From the NCBI RefSeq assembly GCF_050313795.1, contig NZ_JBNPMC010000048.1, positions 1-26,624 on the forward strand: a DNA stretch of 26,624 nucleotides, written 5' to 3'. Source of the DNA: CAMBRQ01 sp945870325 (GTDB lineage Bacteria > Bacillota > Clostridia > Lachnospirales > Lachnospiraceae). The notes beneath the pieces are model-generated. The model did no database searches and was not told where the DNA came from. It saw only the letters and a list, made by a program, of their open reading frames with translations. The translations under genes were made by a program, and so were the position numbers. Shown piece by piece: positions 8,823 to 15,603 of the stretch (positions are counted from its first letter, which is position 1; each line of letters opens with the position of its first letter).

Positions 8823-8849
8823 AAAGTCACCCCTATTCATACCTTAACT

Positions 8850-8877
8850 ATTATATCATGTAAAAGTGTTTTGTCAA
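8850..8877 (-). promoter_or_regulatory. promoter of yceD-rpmF
   Basis: TTGACA (8877-8872), a 16-nt spacer and TATAAT (8855-8850) on the minus strand match the sigma-A consensus at all twelve positions. The transcript would start about 20 nt before the yceD ATG, so the leader is very short. Confidence 0.9.
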
Positions 8878-8900
8878 CCTATAATTCAAATTTTTCCAGG

Positions 8901-8942
8901 TCTTATGTAACCTCTTATGTAACCTCTTATGTAACCTCTTAT
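8901..8942. repeat. 12-bp tandem repeat, three exact units plus a partial one
   Basis: TCTTATGTAACC occurs three times head to tail (8901-8912, 8913-8924, 8925-8936), followed by TCTTAT and a degraded continuation. It lies upstream of the yceD-rpmF promoter and downstream of ackA. It could be simple slippage or a set of iterated binding sites; the unit is not itself palindromic. Confidence 0.9.
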
Positions 8943-8997
8943 TGCATCCTCTTGCGCAGGATACTACACACATCTTTCGAACCTTATACGGGGATAG

Positions 8998-9033
8998 TTT
9001 TACACCCTCCTGCATATGCGGGAGGGTGTAAAC
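8998..9033 (-). terminator. perfect long hairpin after ackA
   Basis: TTTACACCCTCC (8999-9010) pairs with GGAGGGTGTAAA (9021-9032) around an inner GCATATGC palindrome. It lies about 30 nt beyond the ackA stop and probably terminates pta-ackA or protects its 3' end. No clear T-run follows on either strand, so calling it an intrinsic terminator is less certain than for the others in the window. Confidence 0.65.
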
Positions 9034-9063
9034 AAAACATATCTTTATGATTGCTTATATCTT

Positions 9064-10254
9064 TTAAACTAACGCAACTGTCTCACGAGCGATTGCCAAT
9101 TCTTCGTTTGTAGGAATTACCATAACCTTAACTTTAGAATCCGGAGTAGAGATTACAATCTCTTCGCCACGTTTGCTGTTTGCTTCTTTGTCGATCTCGA
9201 TTCCAAGATATCCAAGGTGCTCTACAACCTGTTCGCGAATACCGCCATCGTTCTCTCCGATACCTGCTGTAAATGCAATTACATCAACACCATTCATAGC
9301 AGCCACATAACTTCCAACGTATTTTGCTACACGATAGCCGAATACATCAAGAGCGATCTTCGCCGGACCATTGCCAGCCTCTGCGCCTGCACACAGGTCG
9401 CGGAAGTCACTGGATAAGTTATTAGAAAGTCCGTATACGCCAGACTTCTTATTCAGCATATTCATAAGACCTGCAATATCCAGATCCTCTTTCTTAGCGA
9501 TGAACTCTAAGATTGCAGGATCAATATCACCGGAACGTGTTCCCATTACAAGACCTTCCAAAGGTGTCAGGCCCATAGATGTGTCTACGGATTTTCCATT
9601 CTCAACTGCACAGATACTTGCACCATTTCCAAGGTGGCATACGATTGTCTTCAACTGATCGTATGGCTTTCCTGCAAGTTCAGCTGCTCTCTTGGATACG
9701 AAACTATGGCTTGTACCATGGAAGCCATATCTTCTCACTTTGTATTTCTCATAATATTCATATGGAAGACCATACATATACGCTTTTTCAGGCATTGTCT
9801 GATGGAATGCGGTATCGAATACGGCTACCATCGGTGTTCCTGGCATTAATTCCTGGCATGCGTTGATACCGATTAAGTTTGCAGGATTGTGAAGTGGTGC
9901 AAGGTCATTACACTCTTCGATGGCTGCCTTAACTTCATCTGTGATTACAACAGAACTTGCGAATTTCTCGCCGCCATGTACGACACGGTGTCCAACTGCA
10001 CCAATCTCGTCAAGGCTCTTAACGACACCTGTCTCGGCATCTGTTAAAGCATCGATTACGAACTGGATTGCTTCTGTATGTGTTGGCATAGTTTTGTCTG
10101 ATTTTACCTTCTCGCCGCCTGCTGGCTGATATGTCAGGCTTCCGTCAATTCCGATTCTTTCACAGAGACCTTTTGCCAGAACCTGCTCAGACTCAGAATT
10201 GATTAATTGGAATTTCAGGGATGAACTTCCACAGTTAATAACTAATACATTCAT
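9064..10254 (-). CDS. ackA: acetate kinase
   Basis: Interconverts acetyl-phosphate plus ADP and acetate plus ATP, the ATP-yielding last step of acetate fermentation; cytosolic. The 396 residues are the standard length. Visible family motifs are the N-terminal VLVINCGSSSLKF, the substrate-site block FDTAFHQTMPE, RRYGFHGTSHSFV, CHLGNGASICA and FTAGIGEN. GAGAGGT precedes the ATG. It lies 26 bp after pta, the usual fermentative pair, and both genes likely use the promoter upstream of pta. Confidence 0.98.
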   Translation of the reverse strand: MNVLVINCGSSSLKFQLINSESEQVLAKGLCERIGIDGSLTYQPAGGEKVKSDKTMPTHTEAIQFVIDALTDAETGVVKSLDEIGAVGHRVVHGGEKFASSVVITDEVKAAIEECNDLAPLHNPANLIGINACQELMPGTPMVAVFDTAFHQTMPEKAYMYGLPYEYYEKYKVRRYGFHGTSHSFVSKRAAELAGKPYDQLKTIVCHLGNGASICAVENGKSVDTSMGLTPLEGLVMGTRSGDIDPAILEFIAKKEDLDIAGLMNMLNKKSGVYGLSNNLSSDFRDLCAGAEAGNGPAKIALDVFGYRVAKYVGSYVAAMNGVDVIAFTAGIGENDGGIREQVVEHLGYLGIEIDKEANSKRGEEIVISTPDSKVKVMVIPTNEELAIARETVALV

Positions 10255-10280
10255 TTTATTTACCTCTCTTTTCCAAGTGA

Positions 10281-11282
10281 TTAGTTTTCAGACATACACT
10301 GAACTGCTGTGATTGCTACAACGCCTTCGATATCCTTAGCGCTGCATCCACGGGACAGGTCATTAACAGGTGCTGCGATACCCTGAGTCAGTGGTCCGTA
10401 TGCTTCTGCTTTACCAAGTCTCTGAGCAAGCTTATATCCGATATTACCTGCATCCAAGTCAGGGAATACGAGTACGTTTGCTTTTCCTGCTACCGGGCTT
10501 CCCGGAGCTTTAGAAGCACCTACTTCCGGAACGATTGCTGCATCTAACTGGAATTCGCCATCAAGCAGTAATCCTTCTGGTGCATTCTCTTTTGCGATAC
10601 GTGTTGCTTCTACTACTTTGTCAACGTCAGGATGCTTTGCACTTCCCTTTGTAGAGTGAGAAAGCATTGCAACAACTGGCTCTTTGCCTGTCAGTAGTTT
10701 GAATGAATCTGCGGAAGAAAGAGCGATTGCAGCCAATTTCTCCGGATCTGGGTTCTGCTCAAGACCAGAATCAGCGAATACGAATGTTCCGTCTGCTCCC
10801 ATGTCACAATCTGGCACTACAATTACGAAGAAAGCGGATACTAACTTGGTTCCTGGCTTTGTCTTCAGAATCTGAAGACATGGTCTTAAAGTATCTGCTG
10901 TAGAGTGGCATGCACCTGATACCATACCATCAGCATCTTTCATCTTAACCATCATAACACCATAGTACAGATAGTTCGTCAGAAGCAGTTCTCTTGCCTG
11001 CTCTTCTGTCATACCTTTTTTCTGTCTTAACTCAACAAGTTTTGCAATGTATGCATCTGTCTTCTCATAAGTCGCAGGATCTACGATTGTTGCTCCGCTG
11101 ATATCGAAAGAACCTTTGTTCTTTGCGATTTCTTCTTCGCTTCCGATCAGGATCAGGTCTGCTGTTCCTTCTTTTAATACAGCCTCTGCCGCTTCGTAAG
11201 TTCTGATGTCTTCTGTCTCAGGAAGTACAATTGTTTTTTTACATGTTTTTGCTTTTGCTTTGATTTCATCTATAAATCCCAT
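10281..11282 (-). CDS. pta: phosphate acetyltransferase
   Basis: Converts acetyl-CoA plus phosphate to acetyl-phosphate plus CoA, feeding AckA. The protein is 333 residues, the short catalytic-domain-only form with no N-terminal DRTGG/P-loop extension. It begins MGFIDEIKAKA and has ATVVDP-type, SGACHSTADTLRP and PGSPVAGKANVLVFPDLDAGNI blocks characteristic of the family. The ATG at 11282 was chosen over one at 11303 because the ribosome binding site AAAGGAG lies between them. First gene of pta-ackA. Confidence 0.97.
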   Translation of the reverse strand: MGFIDEIKAKAKTCKKTIVLPETEDIRTYEAAEAVLKEGTADLILIGSEEEIAKNKGSFDISGATIVDPATYEKTDAYIAKLVELRQKKGMTEEQARELLLTNYLYYGVMMVKMKDADGMVSGACHSTADTLRPCLQILKTKPGTKLVSAFFVIVVPDCDMGADGTFVFADSGLEQNPDPEKLAAIALSSADSFKLLTGKEPVVAMLSHSTKGSAKHPDVDKVVEATRIAKENAPEGLLLDGEFQLDAAIVPEVGASKAPGSPVAGKANVLVFPDLDAGNIGYKLAQRLGKAEAYGPLTQGIAAPVNDLSRGCSAKDIEGVVAITAVQCMSEN

Positions 11283-11320
11283 GATTGATAGACTCCTTTC
11301 CATATATTCTCAGTATTTTT

Positions 11321-11349
11321 ATTATAATACAAAGAGACCTTGCAAACAA
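11321..11349 (-). promoter_or_regulatory. promoter of pta-ackA
   Basis: On the minus strand TTGTTT (11349-11344), a 17-nt spacer and TATAAT (11326-11321). The -35 box falls inside the loop and 3' arm of the mgtE terminator hairpin, so the end of one transcript and the start of the next share sequence. Confidence 0.75.
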
Positions 11350-11360
11350 GGTCTCTTCTT
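11331..11360 (-). terminator. terminator after mgtE
   Basis: AGAGACCTTG (11333-11342) and CAAGGTCTCT (11347-11356) form a perfect 10-bp stem with a 4-nt loop. On the minus strand TTTGTATTATAATAAAAA follows. It lies about 50 nt after mgtE. The T-run is short, so efficiency is uncertain. Confidence 0.75.
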
Positions 11361-11407
11361 AGAATCTTATGTCTATTTTTGCGTACAATCGCTATATTTT
11401 CCACTCA

Positions 11408-12868
11408 TCAAAGTTGAAATACGTAACTTACTATAGCAAAATATACACTGATCGTACTGATATCTACTAGGGTAGAAATCAGCGGTGTTGCCATAATCGC
11501 CGGATCCAATCCAACTTTCTTCGCAATCAGCGGCAATGTACATCCAACCACCTTGGCAATAATTACCGTACATGCCATCGTAACTCCGATGGTAAATGCC
11601 ATCATTGCGTCCCCCTGTCCCATCAATACAATGCGGACACCATTCACAACCGCAAGGATCACACTGATGCTGACAGCAATCCGGACTTCTTTCCAGATCA
11701 CCTTTAACAGATCTGAAAATTCAATCTCTCCCACCGCAAGTCCACGGATAACCAAAGTAGAACTCTGCGATCCACAGTTTCCTCCTGTTCCAGTCAGCAT
11801 AGGAACGAATCCAGCCAGCTGAGGCATGACAGCAAGCGCAGACTCATAACTGTTCATGATCATCTGGGTGATGGTTGCTGACAGCATCAGAAACAAAAGC
11901 CAGGGCAGGCGGCTCTTCACATGCTCCACTACCGTTGTTCCGAAATACGATTCCTCACTGGGGCTGACACCAGCCATGATACTAATATCTTCCGTTGCCT
12001 CTTCCTGTAAGACCAGCATCGCATCGTCAACGGTTACAATACCAACCATGCAATTCTCATGATCCACAATTGGCAAAGCGATGAGACCGTATTTCCTGAT
12101 AATCCCCGCTACTACCTCCTGGTCGTCTGTCGTATGCCCATAGAGCATATTCGTGTCCATAATCTCTTCAATGGTCTTGGATTCACTGGTAGTCAGCAAT
12201 TCCTTAACATCCACTTGACCGATCAGTTTTCGCTTCTCAGTTACATAACAAGTATAGATTGTCTCCCGGTTAAGACCAACCTGACGAATCTTCAATATGG
12301 CTTCTGCAACCGTCATCTCTCTTCGAAGCGCGATATAATCAACATTCATCACGCTTCCGGCACTGTCCTCCGGATACTGGAGAAGTTGGTTGATCTGAAC
12401 TCTCGTCTCTTCGTCAGTTGCCATCAGAAGCCTGTCCACCACATTCGCAGGCATCTCTTCCAAAACGTCAACCGTATCATCCAGGTACATCTCTTCCATG
12501 ACCTCTTCAAGTTCTGAGTCCGTCAATGCGTTGATCAGTACCTCGCGCATGTCACTATTCATATACGTGAATGTCTCAGCCGCTTCTTCCTTCGCAAGAA
12601 GCCGGAATACCAGAACCAACTGCTTCTGATCAAATTCCTCCAGAATATCAGCCAGGTCGACCGGATACATATTATTCTCTAACTCTTCCTTCAATTCCTT
12701 ATACTGACGTGCTTCCAACATCTCCAGTATACGTTCTTCTGTCAGTTCCTCTCGCTCTTCCAGGTAGTCCCATTCATCGGTTTCATCCTCTTGCGAACGG
12801 GGCTTATGCTGCCTCTTTTCGTCGGATTCCTCTAGTAAGCGATTCTCTTTCTTCCATTCTTCGCTCAT
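11408..12868 (-). CDS. mgtE: magnesium transporter MgtE
   Basis: Mg2+ channel/transporter of the inner membrane. The 486 residues begin with an unusually charged, acidic stretch of about 45 residues, then the MgtE N domain (about 48-150, Mg-sensing superhelix), a CBS-domain pair (about 155-275), a connecting helix, and five membrane segments in the last 170 residues. The pore motif TGTGGNCGSQSSTL and the conserved Mg-site block GLDPAIMATPLISTLVDI are intact. The ATG at 12868 has AAAGGAGG upstream; an earlier ATG at 12895 lies before that site. Divergent from tmcAL, with overlapping promoters. The leader is too short for an M-box riboswitch, so control is probably through the protein's own N and CBS domains. 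Confidence 0.96.
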   Translation of the reverse strand: MSEEWKKENRLLEESDEKRQHKPRSQEDETDEWDYLEEREELTEERILEMLEARQYKELKEELENNMYPVDLADILEEFDQKQLVLVFRLLAKEEAAETFTYMNSDMREVLINALTDSELEEVMEEMYLDDTVDVLEEMPANVVDRLLMATDEETRVQINQLLQYPEDSAGSVMNVDYIALRREMTVAEAILKIRQVGLNRETIYTCYVTEKRKLIGQVDVKELLTTSESKTIEEIMDTNMLYGHTTDDQEVVAGIIRKYGLIALPIVDHENCMVGIVTVDDAMLVLQEEATEDISIMAGVSPSEESYFGTTVVEHVKSRLPWLLFLMLSATITQMIMNSYESALAVMPQLAGFVPMLTGTGGNCGSQSSTLVIRGLAVGEIEFSDLLKVIWKEVRIAVSISVILAVVNGVRIVLMGQGDAMMAFTIGVTMACTVIIAKVVGCTLPLIAKKVGLDPAIMATPLISTLVDISTISVYFAIVSYVFQL

Positions 12869-12894
12869 ATGTATCCCTCCTTTCCTGACATTCA

Positions 12895-12944
12895 TTGCGA
12901 ACCTAATCTTAATATAGTATAATCAATTTCAGAAGGATATACAA
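12895..12944. promoter_or_regulatory. overlapping divergent promoters of mgtE and tmcAL
   Basis: Plus strand: TTGCGA (12895-12900), 17-nt spacer, TATAAT (12918-12923) facing tmcAL. Minus strand: TTGTAT (12944-12939), 17-nt spacer, TATACT (12921-12916) facing mgtE. The two -10 boxes overlap, so the polymerases would compete. Confidence 0.7.
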
Positions 12945-12954
12945 GGAGATTCTC

Positions 12955-14238
12955 ATGAAAATAGTTGGATTAATCACAGAGTACAACCCATTTCACAATG
13001 GGCATTTATACCATATAGAGAAAGCAAAAGAGATTACAAAAGCAGATGCAGTCATCGTTGTAATGAGCGGCAATTACGTACAGCGCGGCGCACCTGCTAT
13101 CATGCCCAAACACTTAAGAGCTGAAGTTGCATTGGAAGCCGGAGTTGATATCGTACTGGAACTTCCTGTATGTTATGCCACCGGAAGTGCTGAATACTTT
13201 GCTGCAGGCGCCATCTCACTCTTTGAGCAATTAGGCTGTGTAGATTCTATCTGCTTCGGAAGCGAATGCGGTGATTACGGACTGCTGGAAAGAATTGCTC
13301 ATATCGTAGCAGATGAACCGGAAGAATATAAGTTCTCACTTCAGGAGGCTCTAAGAAAAGGCATCTCTTTTCCACGCGCCCGGCAGATGGCATTAAAGAA
13401 TTATCTGAGAGATGACTCTCTGGATGTCGTTCTTGAACAACCCAACAACATTCTTGGAATTGAATATATCAAAGCACTCTATAAGAGCCACAGTAGCATT
13501 AGATCTTATACCATCAAACGCATGGTATCAGGCTACCACGATGAACATCTGACTGGCACTTACAGTTCTGCTTCTGCAATCCGCAAACTATTAGACTATG
13601 CCAGCCATTCCGTACATCTGGAAGGAGATGGCATGTTCGATGAGCCTGCCCTGTCCGAAGTTCTGACCCGCCTGGAGGATCAAGTCCCTCCATCCTGCAT
13701 CCGCATGTTAGAAGAGATGCATCGAAGCAGATATCCAATCTATGCCAACGATTTCTCGCTTCTATTAAAATATAAACTACTAACGGAATCCCGTGATTCA
13801 CTAGTCAAGTATAAGGATATTACTGATGATCTCGCCAACCGCATCATGAATCATGCCAATGATTTTATAACCTTTGACCAGTTCTGCGACCTGTTAAAGA
13901 CAAGAGATATGACATATACACGCATCAGCCGAAGCCTTTTCCATATTCTACTGAATATTACGAATGAGGATATGATCCGCTATCAGGAGAAAGGGTACTG
14001 CCAGTATGCTCATATCTTGGGGTTCCGCAAAGATGCCGGAAAACTTCTTTCTCATCTTAAGAAGAACTCGCAAGTACCGTTGATTACAAAACTTACGCAG
14101 ATAGAAAACTTAAATGATACTGGGCTTGCTATGTTAGAGAAGGATATCTTTGCCTCTAATCTGTATGAAAGTATTATTACAAATAAGTTTAAGATGCCGT
14201 TTGTGAATGAGTATCAGCAGCAGATTGTGCGGATATAG
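12955..14238 (+). CDS. tmcAL: tRNA(Met) cytidine acetate ligase (YlbM/TmcAL family)
   Basis: Uses acetate and ATP to make N4-acetylcytidine at the wobble base of elongator tRNA-Met; cytosolic. The 427 residues begin MKIVGLITEYNPFHNGHLYH: the HNGH at 14-17 is the nucleotidyltransferase HxGH motif, followed by the family block MSGNYVQRGAPAI (about 38-50) and LELPVCYATGSAEYFA. Length agrees with the roughly 400-residue family. AAGGAGATTCTC precedes the ATG. It is the only large plus-strand gene here. A structured repeat begins at the base after its stop codon. Confidence 0.93.
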   Translation: MKIVGLITEYNPFHNGHLYHIEKAKEITKADAVIVVMSGNYVQRGAPAIMPKHLRAEVALEAGVDIVLELPVCYATGSAEYFAAGAISLFEQLGCVDSICFGSECGDYGLLERIAHIVADEPEEYKFSLQEALRKGISFPRARQMALKNYLRDDSLDVVLEQPNNILGIEYIKALYKSHSSIRSYTIKRMVSGYHDEHLTGTYSSASAIRKLLDYASHSVHLEGDGMFDEPALSEVLTRLEDQVPPSCIRMLEEMHRSRYPIYANDFSLLLKYKLLTESRDSLVKYKDITDDLANRIMNHANDFITFDQFCDLLKTRDMTYTRISRSLFHILLNITNEDMIRYQEKGYCQYAHILGFRKDAGKLLSHLKKNSQVPLITKLTQIENLNDTGLAMLEKDIFASNLYESIITNKFKMPFVNEYQQQIVRI

Positions 14239-14370
14239 GGGGAATTTAGTTTATTAAGAGTTATTTGAGAGTGTACGGCATGGAACCGCCCCATCTGCCC
14301 TCTATGCCTGACATTCTTTTGGGGGGTAACTCTTTCTAAACTGGGGGATTCCTGGTGAAGGTGGGTGTGG
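14239..14370 (+). repeat. structured hairpin repeat, copy 2
   Basis: Starts at the nucleotide after the tmcAL stop with GGGGAATTTAG. Helices seen in order: GGAAT (14241-14245) with ATTCC (14348-14352); AGTTTATTAAGAGTTA (14248-14263) with TAACTCTTTCTAAACT (14327-14342), 14 of 16 paired; GAGAGTGT with ACATTCTT (G-U pairs allowed); the constant GTACGG opposite CCTGAC; and a short variable hairpin GGCATGGA/TCTATGCC. It ends in the shared CCTGGTGAAGGTGGGTGTGG block. This is the smallest copy. The plus strand is the orientation in which the tmcAL transcript would contain it. Confidence 0.8.
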
Positions 14371-14732
14371 GTCTTTTTCCTGTGATTTTACATACCTTAG
14401 CGCAGGAAAACTTGTTCTACGGTATTGTAATACAGTGCAGATCACAAGCCGGTCTATGCGCATACCTGTTAACTAATTTAGAAAAATGCATCTGCTATAT
14501 ACAATGACAAAAAATTGTAGACAAAGCATATTACCTTCATTAATCTGTGCCTTAATCACAAAATTCCTGATTCGTTCAGGATACATATGCTGCATATCAT
14601 TCTGCTGTACCTCAGACTGACTATCCATGCAACACCACTCACCATGCACTCCCTGGTTGTTCCCCTCCCAAACACCACTCGCTACACACTCCCAATCTGT
14701 TATCCCCCCAACACCGTTTCCCACGCATCCTC
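14371..14732. other. gene-free stretch between repeat copies 2 and 3
   Basis: No convincing gene. A stem TTTTCCTGTG/CGCAGGAAAA (14375-14410) could be part of, or a terminator after, copy 2. From about 14590 the plus strand is very poor in G and rich in C, so the minus strand is the G-rich tail that follows copy 3. An 83-codon minus-strand frame (14473-14724) has no good ribosome binding site and a composition set by the G-rich tail, though its middle part (around 14530-14600) reads like ordinary protein and might be a gene remnant. Confidence 0.4.
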
Positions 14733-14923
14733 GCCAGGAACCCTCCCAGCGGAGAAAACCTTGAGAATTTGGAATGTCAGGTGAAGGAAGTGGAACAGGC
14801 GGCTCTGAAACCGGTATTTTTCCGGTTACGGATTCTTAACGAAACATCCCGGTTTCAGAGCCGCCTGCTCCACTTCCTTCACCGTACACTTCCCAAGAAT
14901 CTATTTTCTCCCCTAAATTCCCA
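14733..14923 (-). repeat. structured hairpin repeat, copy 3 (35-bp arms)
   Basis: In minus-strand orientation it opens with GGGAATTTAG (14922-14913) and closes with TTCCTGGC (14740-14733). Helices: GGAA/TTCC outermost; GGAGAAAA (14751-14758) with TTTTCTCC (14904-14911); TTGGAA with TTCCCAA; TGT/ACA next to the constant GTACGG opposite CCTGAC; then a long variable hairpin with arms 14780-14814 and 14849-14883 (34 of 35 identical, the exception a G-U pair on one strand) and a 34-nt loop. Unlike the other copies it has no intact gene ending at its 5' side. Confidence 0.85.
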
Positions 14924-14953
14924 TTTCGTTAAACTCACAGATTTAACACTATA

Positions 14954-14982
14954 TTGTCACTTCGCTATCTGTGGGGAATACA
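14954..14982 (+). promoter_or_regulatory. possible promoter of the small membrane peptide
   Basis: TTGTCA (14954-14959), a 17-nt spacer and AATACA (14977-14982). The -35 box is good and the -10 box poor. The -35 and spacer lie within an inverted repeat CACAGAT (14936-14942) / ATCTGTG (14967-14973), which could be an operator or chance. Confidence 0.3.
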
Positions 14983-15024
14983 AATATCTGCTTTTATGTT
15001 AAGATTCTATTAGGAGGTGGCAAT

Positions 15025-15207
15025 ATGAATCAGACTTATACCCTAAACAGCGCAGGAATCGGACTCCTACTAGGTACCCTCTACTCCCCCGCTTCCCTTA
15101 TTAAAACCTTAACCATCCTCATCTCCATCCTGTCAATCCTAACAAGCTGGCTTCTACGCAAAAAATACGACACTTACCTACTAACCAAACTCCCGCCTAA
15201 AAACTAA
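15025..15207 (+). CDS. small hydrophobic peptide, single membrane segment
   Basis: A 60-residue open frame that I do not recognise. AGGAGGTGGCAAT directly before the ATG is among the best ribosome binding sites in the window, the main reason to believe it is translated. The peptide has a polar N-terminus, weakly hydrophobic residues 11-20, a clear membrane helix at about 25-44, then a basic segment (LRKKYD) and a short tail rich in Leu, Lys and Pro. This layout resembles small membrane peptides, including type I toxins of Firmicutes such as TxpA, but no sequence match is claimed. Codon third positions are strongly C-biased and the strand is poor in G, unlike the surrounding genes. It lies between repeat copies 3 and 4. 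Confidence 0.55.
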   Translation: MNQTYTLNSAGIGLLLGTLYSPASLIKTLTILISILSILTSWLLRKKYDTYLLTKLPPKN

Positions 15208-15271
15208 CCCACATCAACGCAACCAACTCTTACACAAAAACTAACCCCTTCCACCCCGCTCCCCCACCCAT

Positions 15272-15599
15272 GCCAGAATCCTCCCTAATTCATCAAGAGT
15301 CACACATGAGGATGTCAGGTCAAGTGGGGATGGAGGGTGGTTGATGTCCGTAGAAGAGTCATACAATCCGTTAGTGAAAAAGAGGTCTGAAATCAGGATG
15401 AATTATGTGCAACAAGCACAGAATTCAAGAATGTCCGAACCGGAAAATCTTCAGATTTCTCCGGTTCGGACATTCGGTTCCTGATTTCAGACCTCTTTTG
15501 AACTTACGGATTGTATGACTCTTCTACGGACATCAACCACCCTCCATCCCCACTTGACCGTACATCTTCATACCCTACTCTTCATGAATCAAAATTCCA
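15272..15599 (-). repeat. structured hairpin repeat, copy 4 (81-bp arms, three-way junction)
   Basis: In minus-strand orientation it starts 4 nt after the degV stop with TGGAATTTTG and ends with ATTCTGGC (15279-15272). Helices: AATTCC/GAAT outermost; ATTCATCAAGAGT (15288-15300) with ACTCTTCATGAAT (15577-15589), 12 of 13 paired; ATGAGGATGT (15306-15315) with ACATCTTCAT (15562-15571); the constant CCTGAC/GTACGG core; then arms 15318-15398 and 15479-15559, which pair at 78 of 81 positions. The arms enclose two further hairpins, 15399-15427 and 15430-15474. It lies where the degV terminator should be. Confidence 0.9.
15399..15474. repeat. two small hairpins at the tip of repeat copy 4
   Basis: First hairpin: TGAATT, one mismatch, TGTGC, loop AACAA, GCACA, one mismatch, AATTCA. 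Second hairpin: AATGTCCGAACCGGA (15430-15444) pairs perfectly with 15460-15474, then AAATC/GATTT beyond one bulged C, and a TTCA loop. With the 81-bp arms they form a three-way junction. Confidence 0.85.
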
Positions 15600-15603
15600 C
15601 AAA

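Noticed and set aside
8901..8942. CRISPR array
   Set aside because: The repeats are contiguous 12-mers without spacers and no cas genes are present.
12869..12954. M-box magnesium riboswitch before mgtE
   Set aside because: The predicted leader is only about 40 nt, far too short for the M-box fold.
14769..15002. 77-codon plus-strand frame across repeat copy 3
   Set aside because: It reads through both arms of the hairpin and the flanks; its openness follows from the palindrome and it has no convincing ribosome binding site.
15272..15599. Insertion sequence or MITE
   Set aside because: There is no transposase or fragment of one, no target-site duplication was found, and the inverted arms are internal and different in each copy, unlike terminal repeats of a MITE.
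14239..15603. Retron, group II intron or integron attC array
   Set aside because: No reverse transcriptase, intron domain V-like hairpin or integrase is seen nearby; only the general look of a long variable hairpin with constant flanks is shared.
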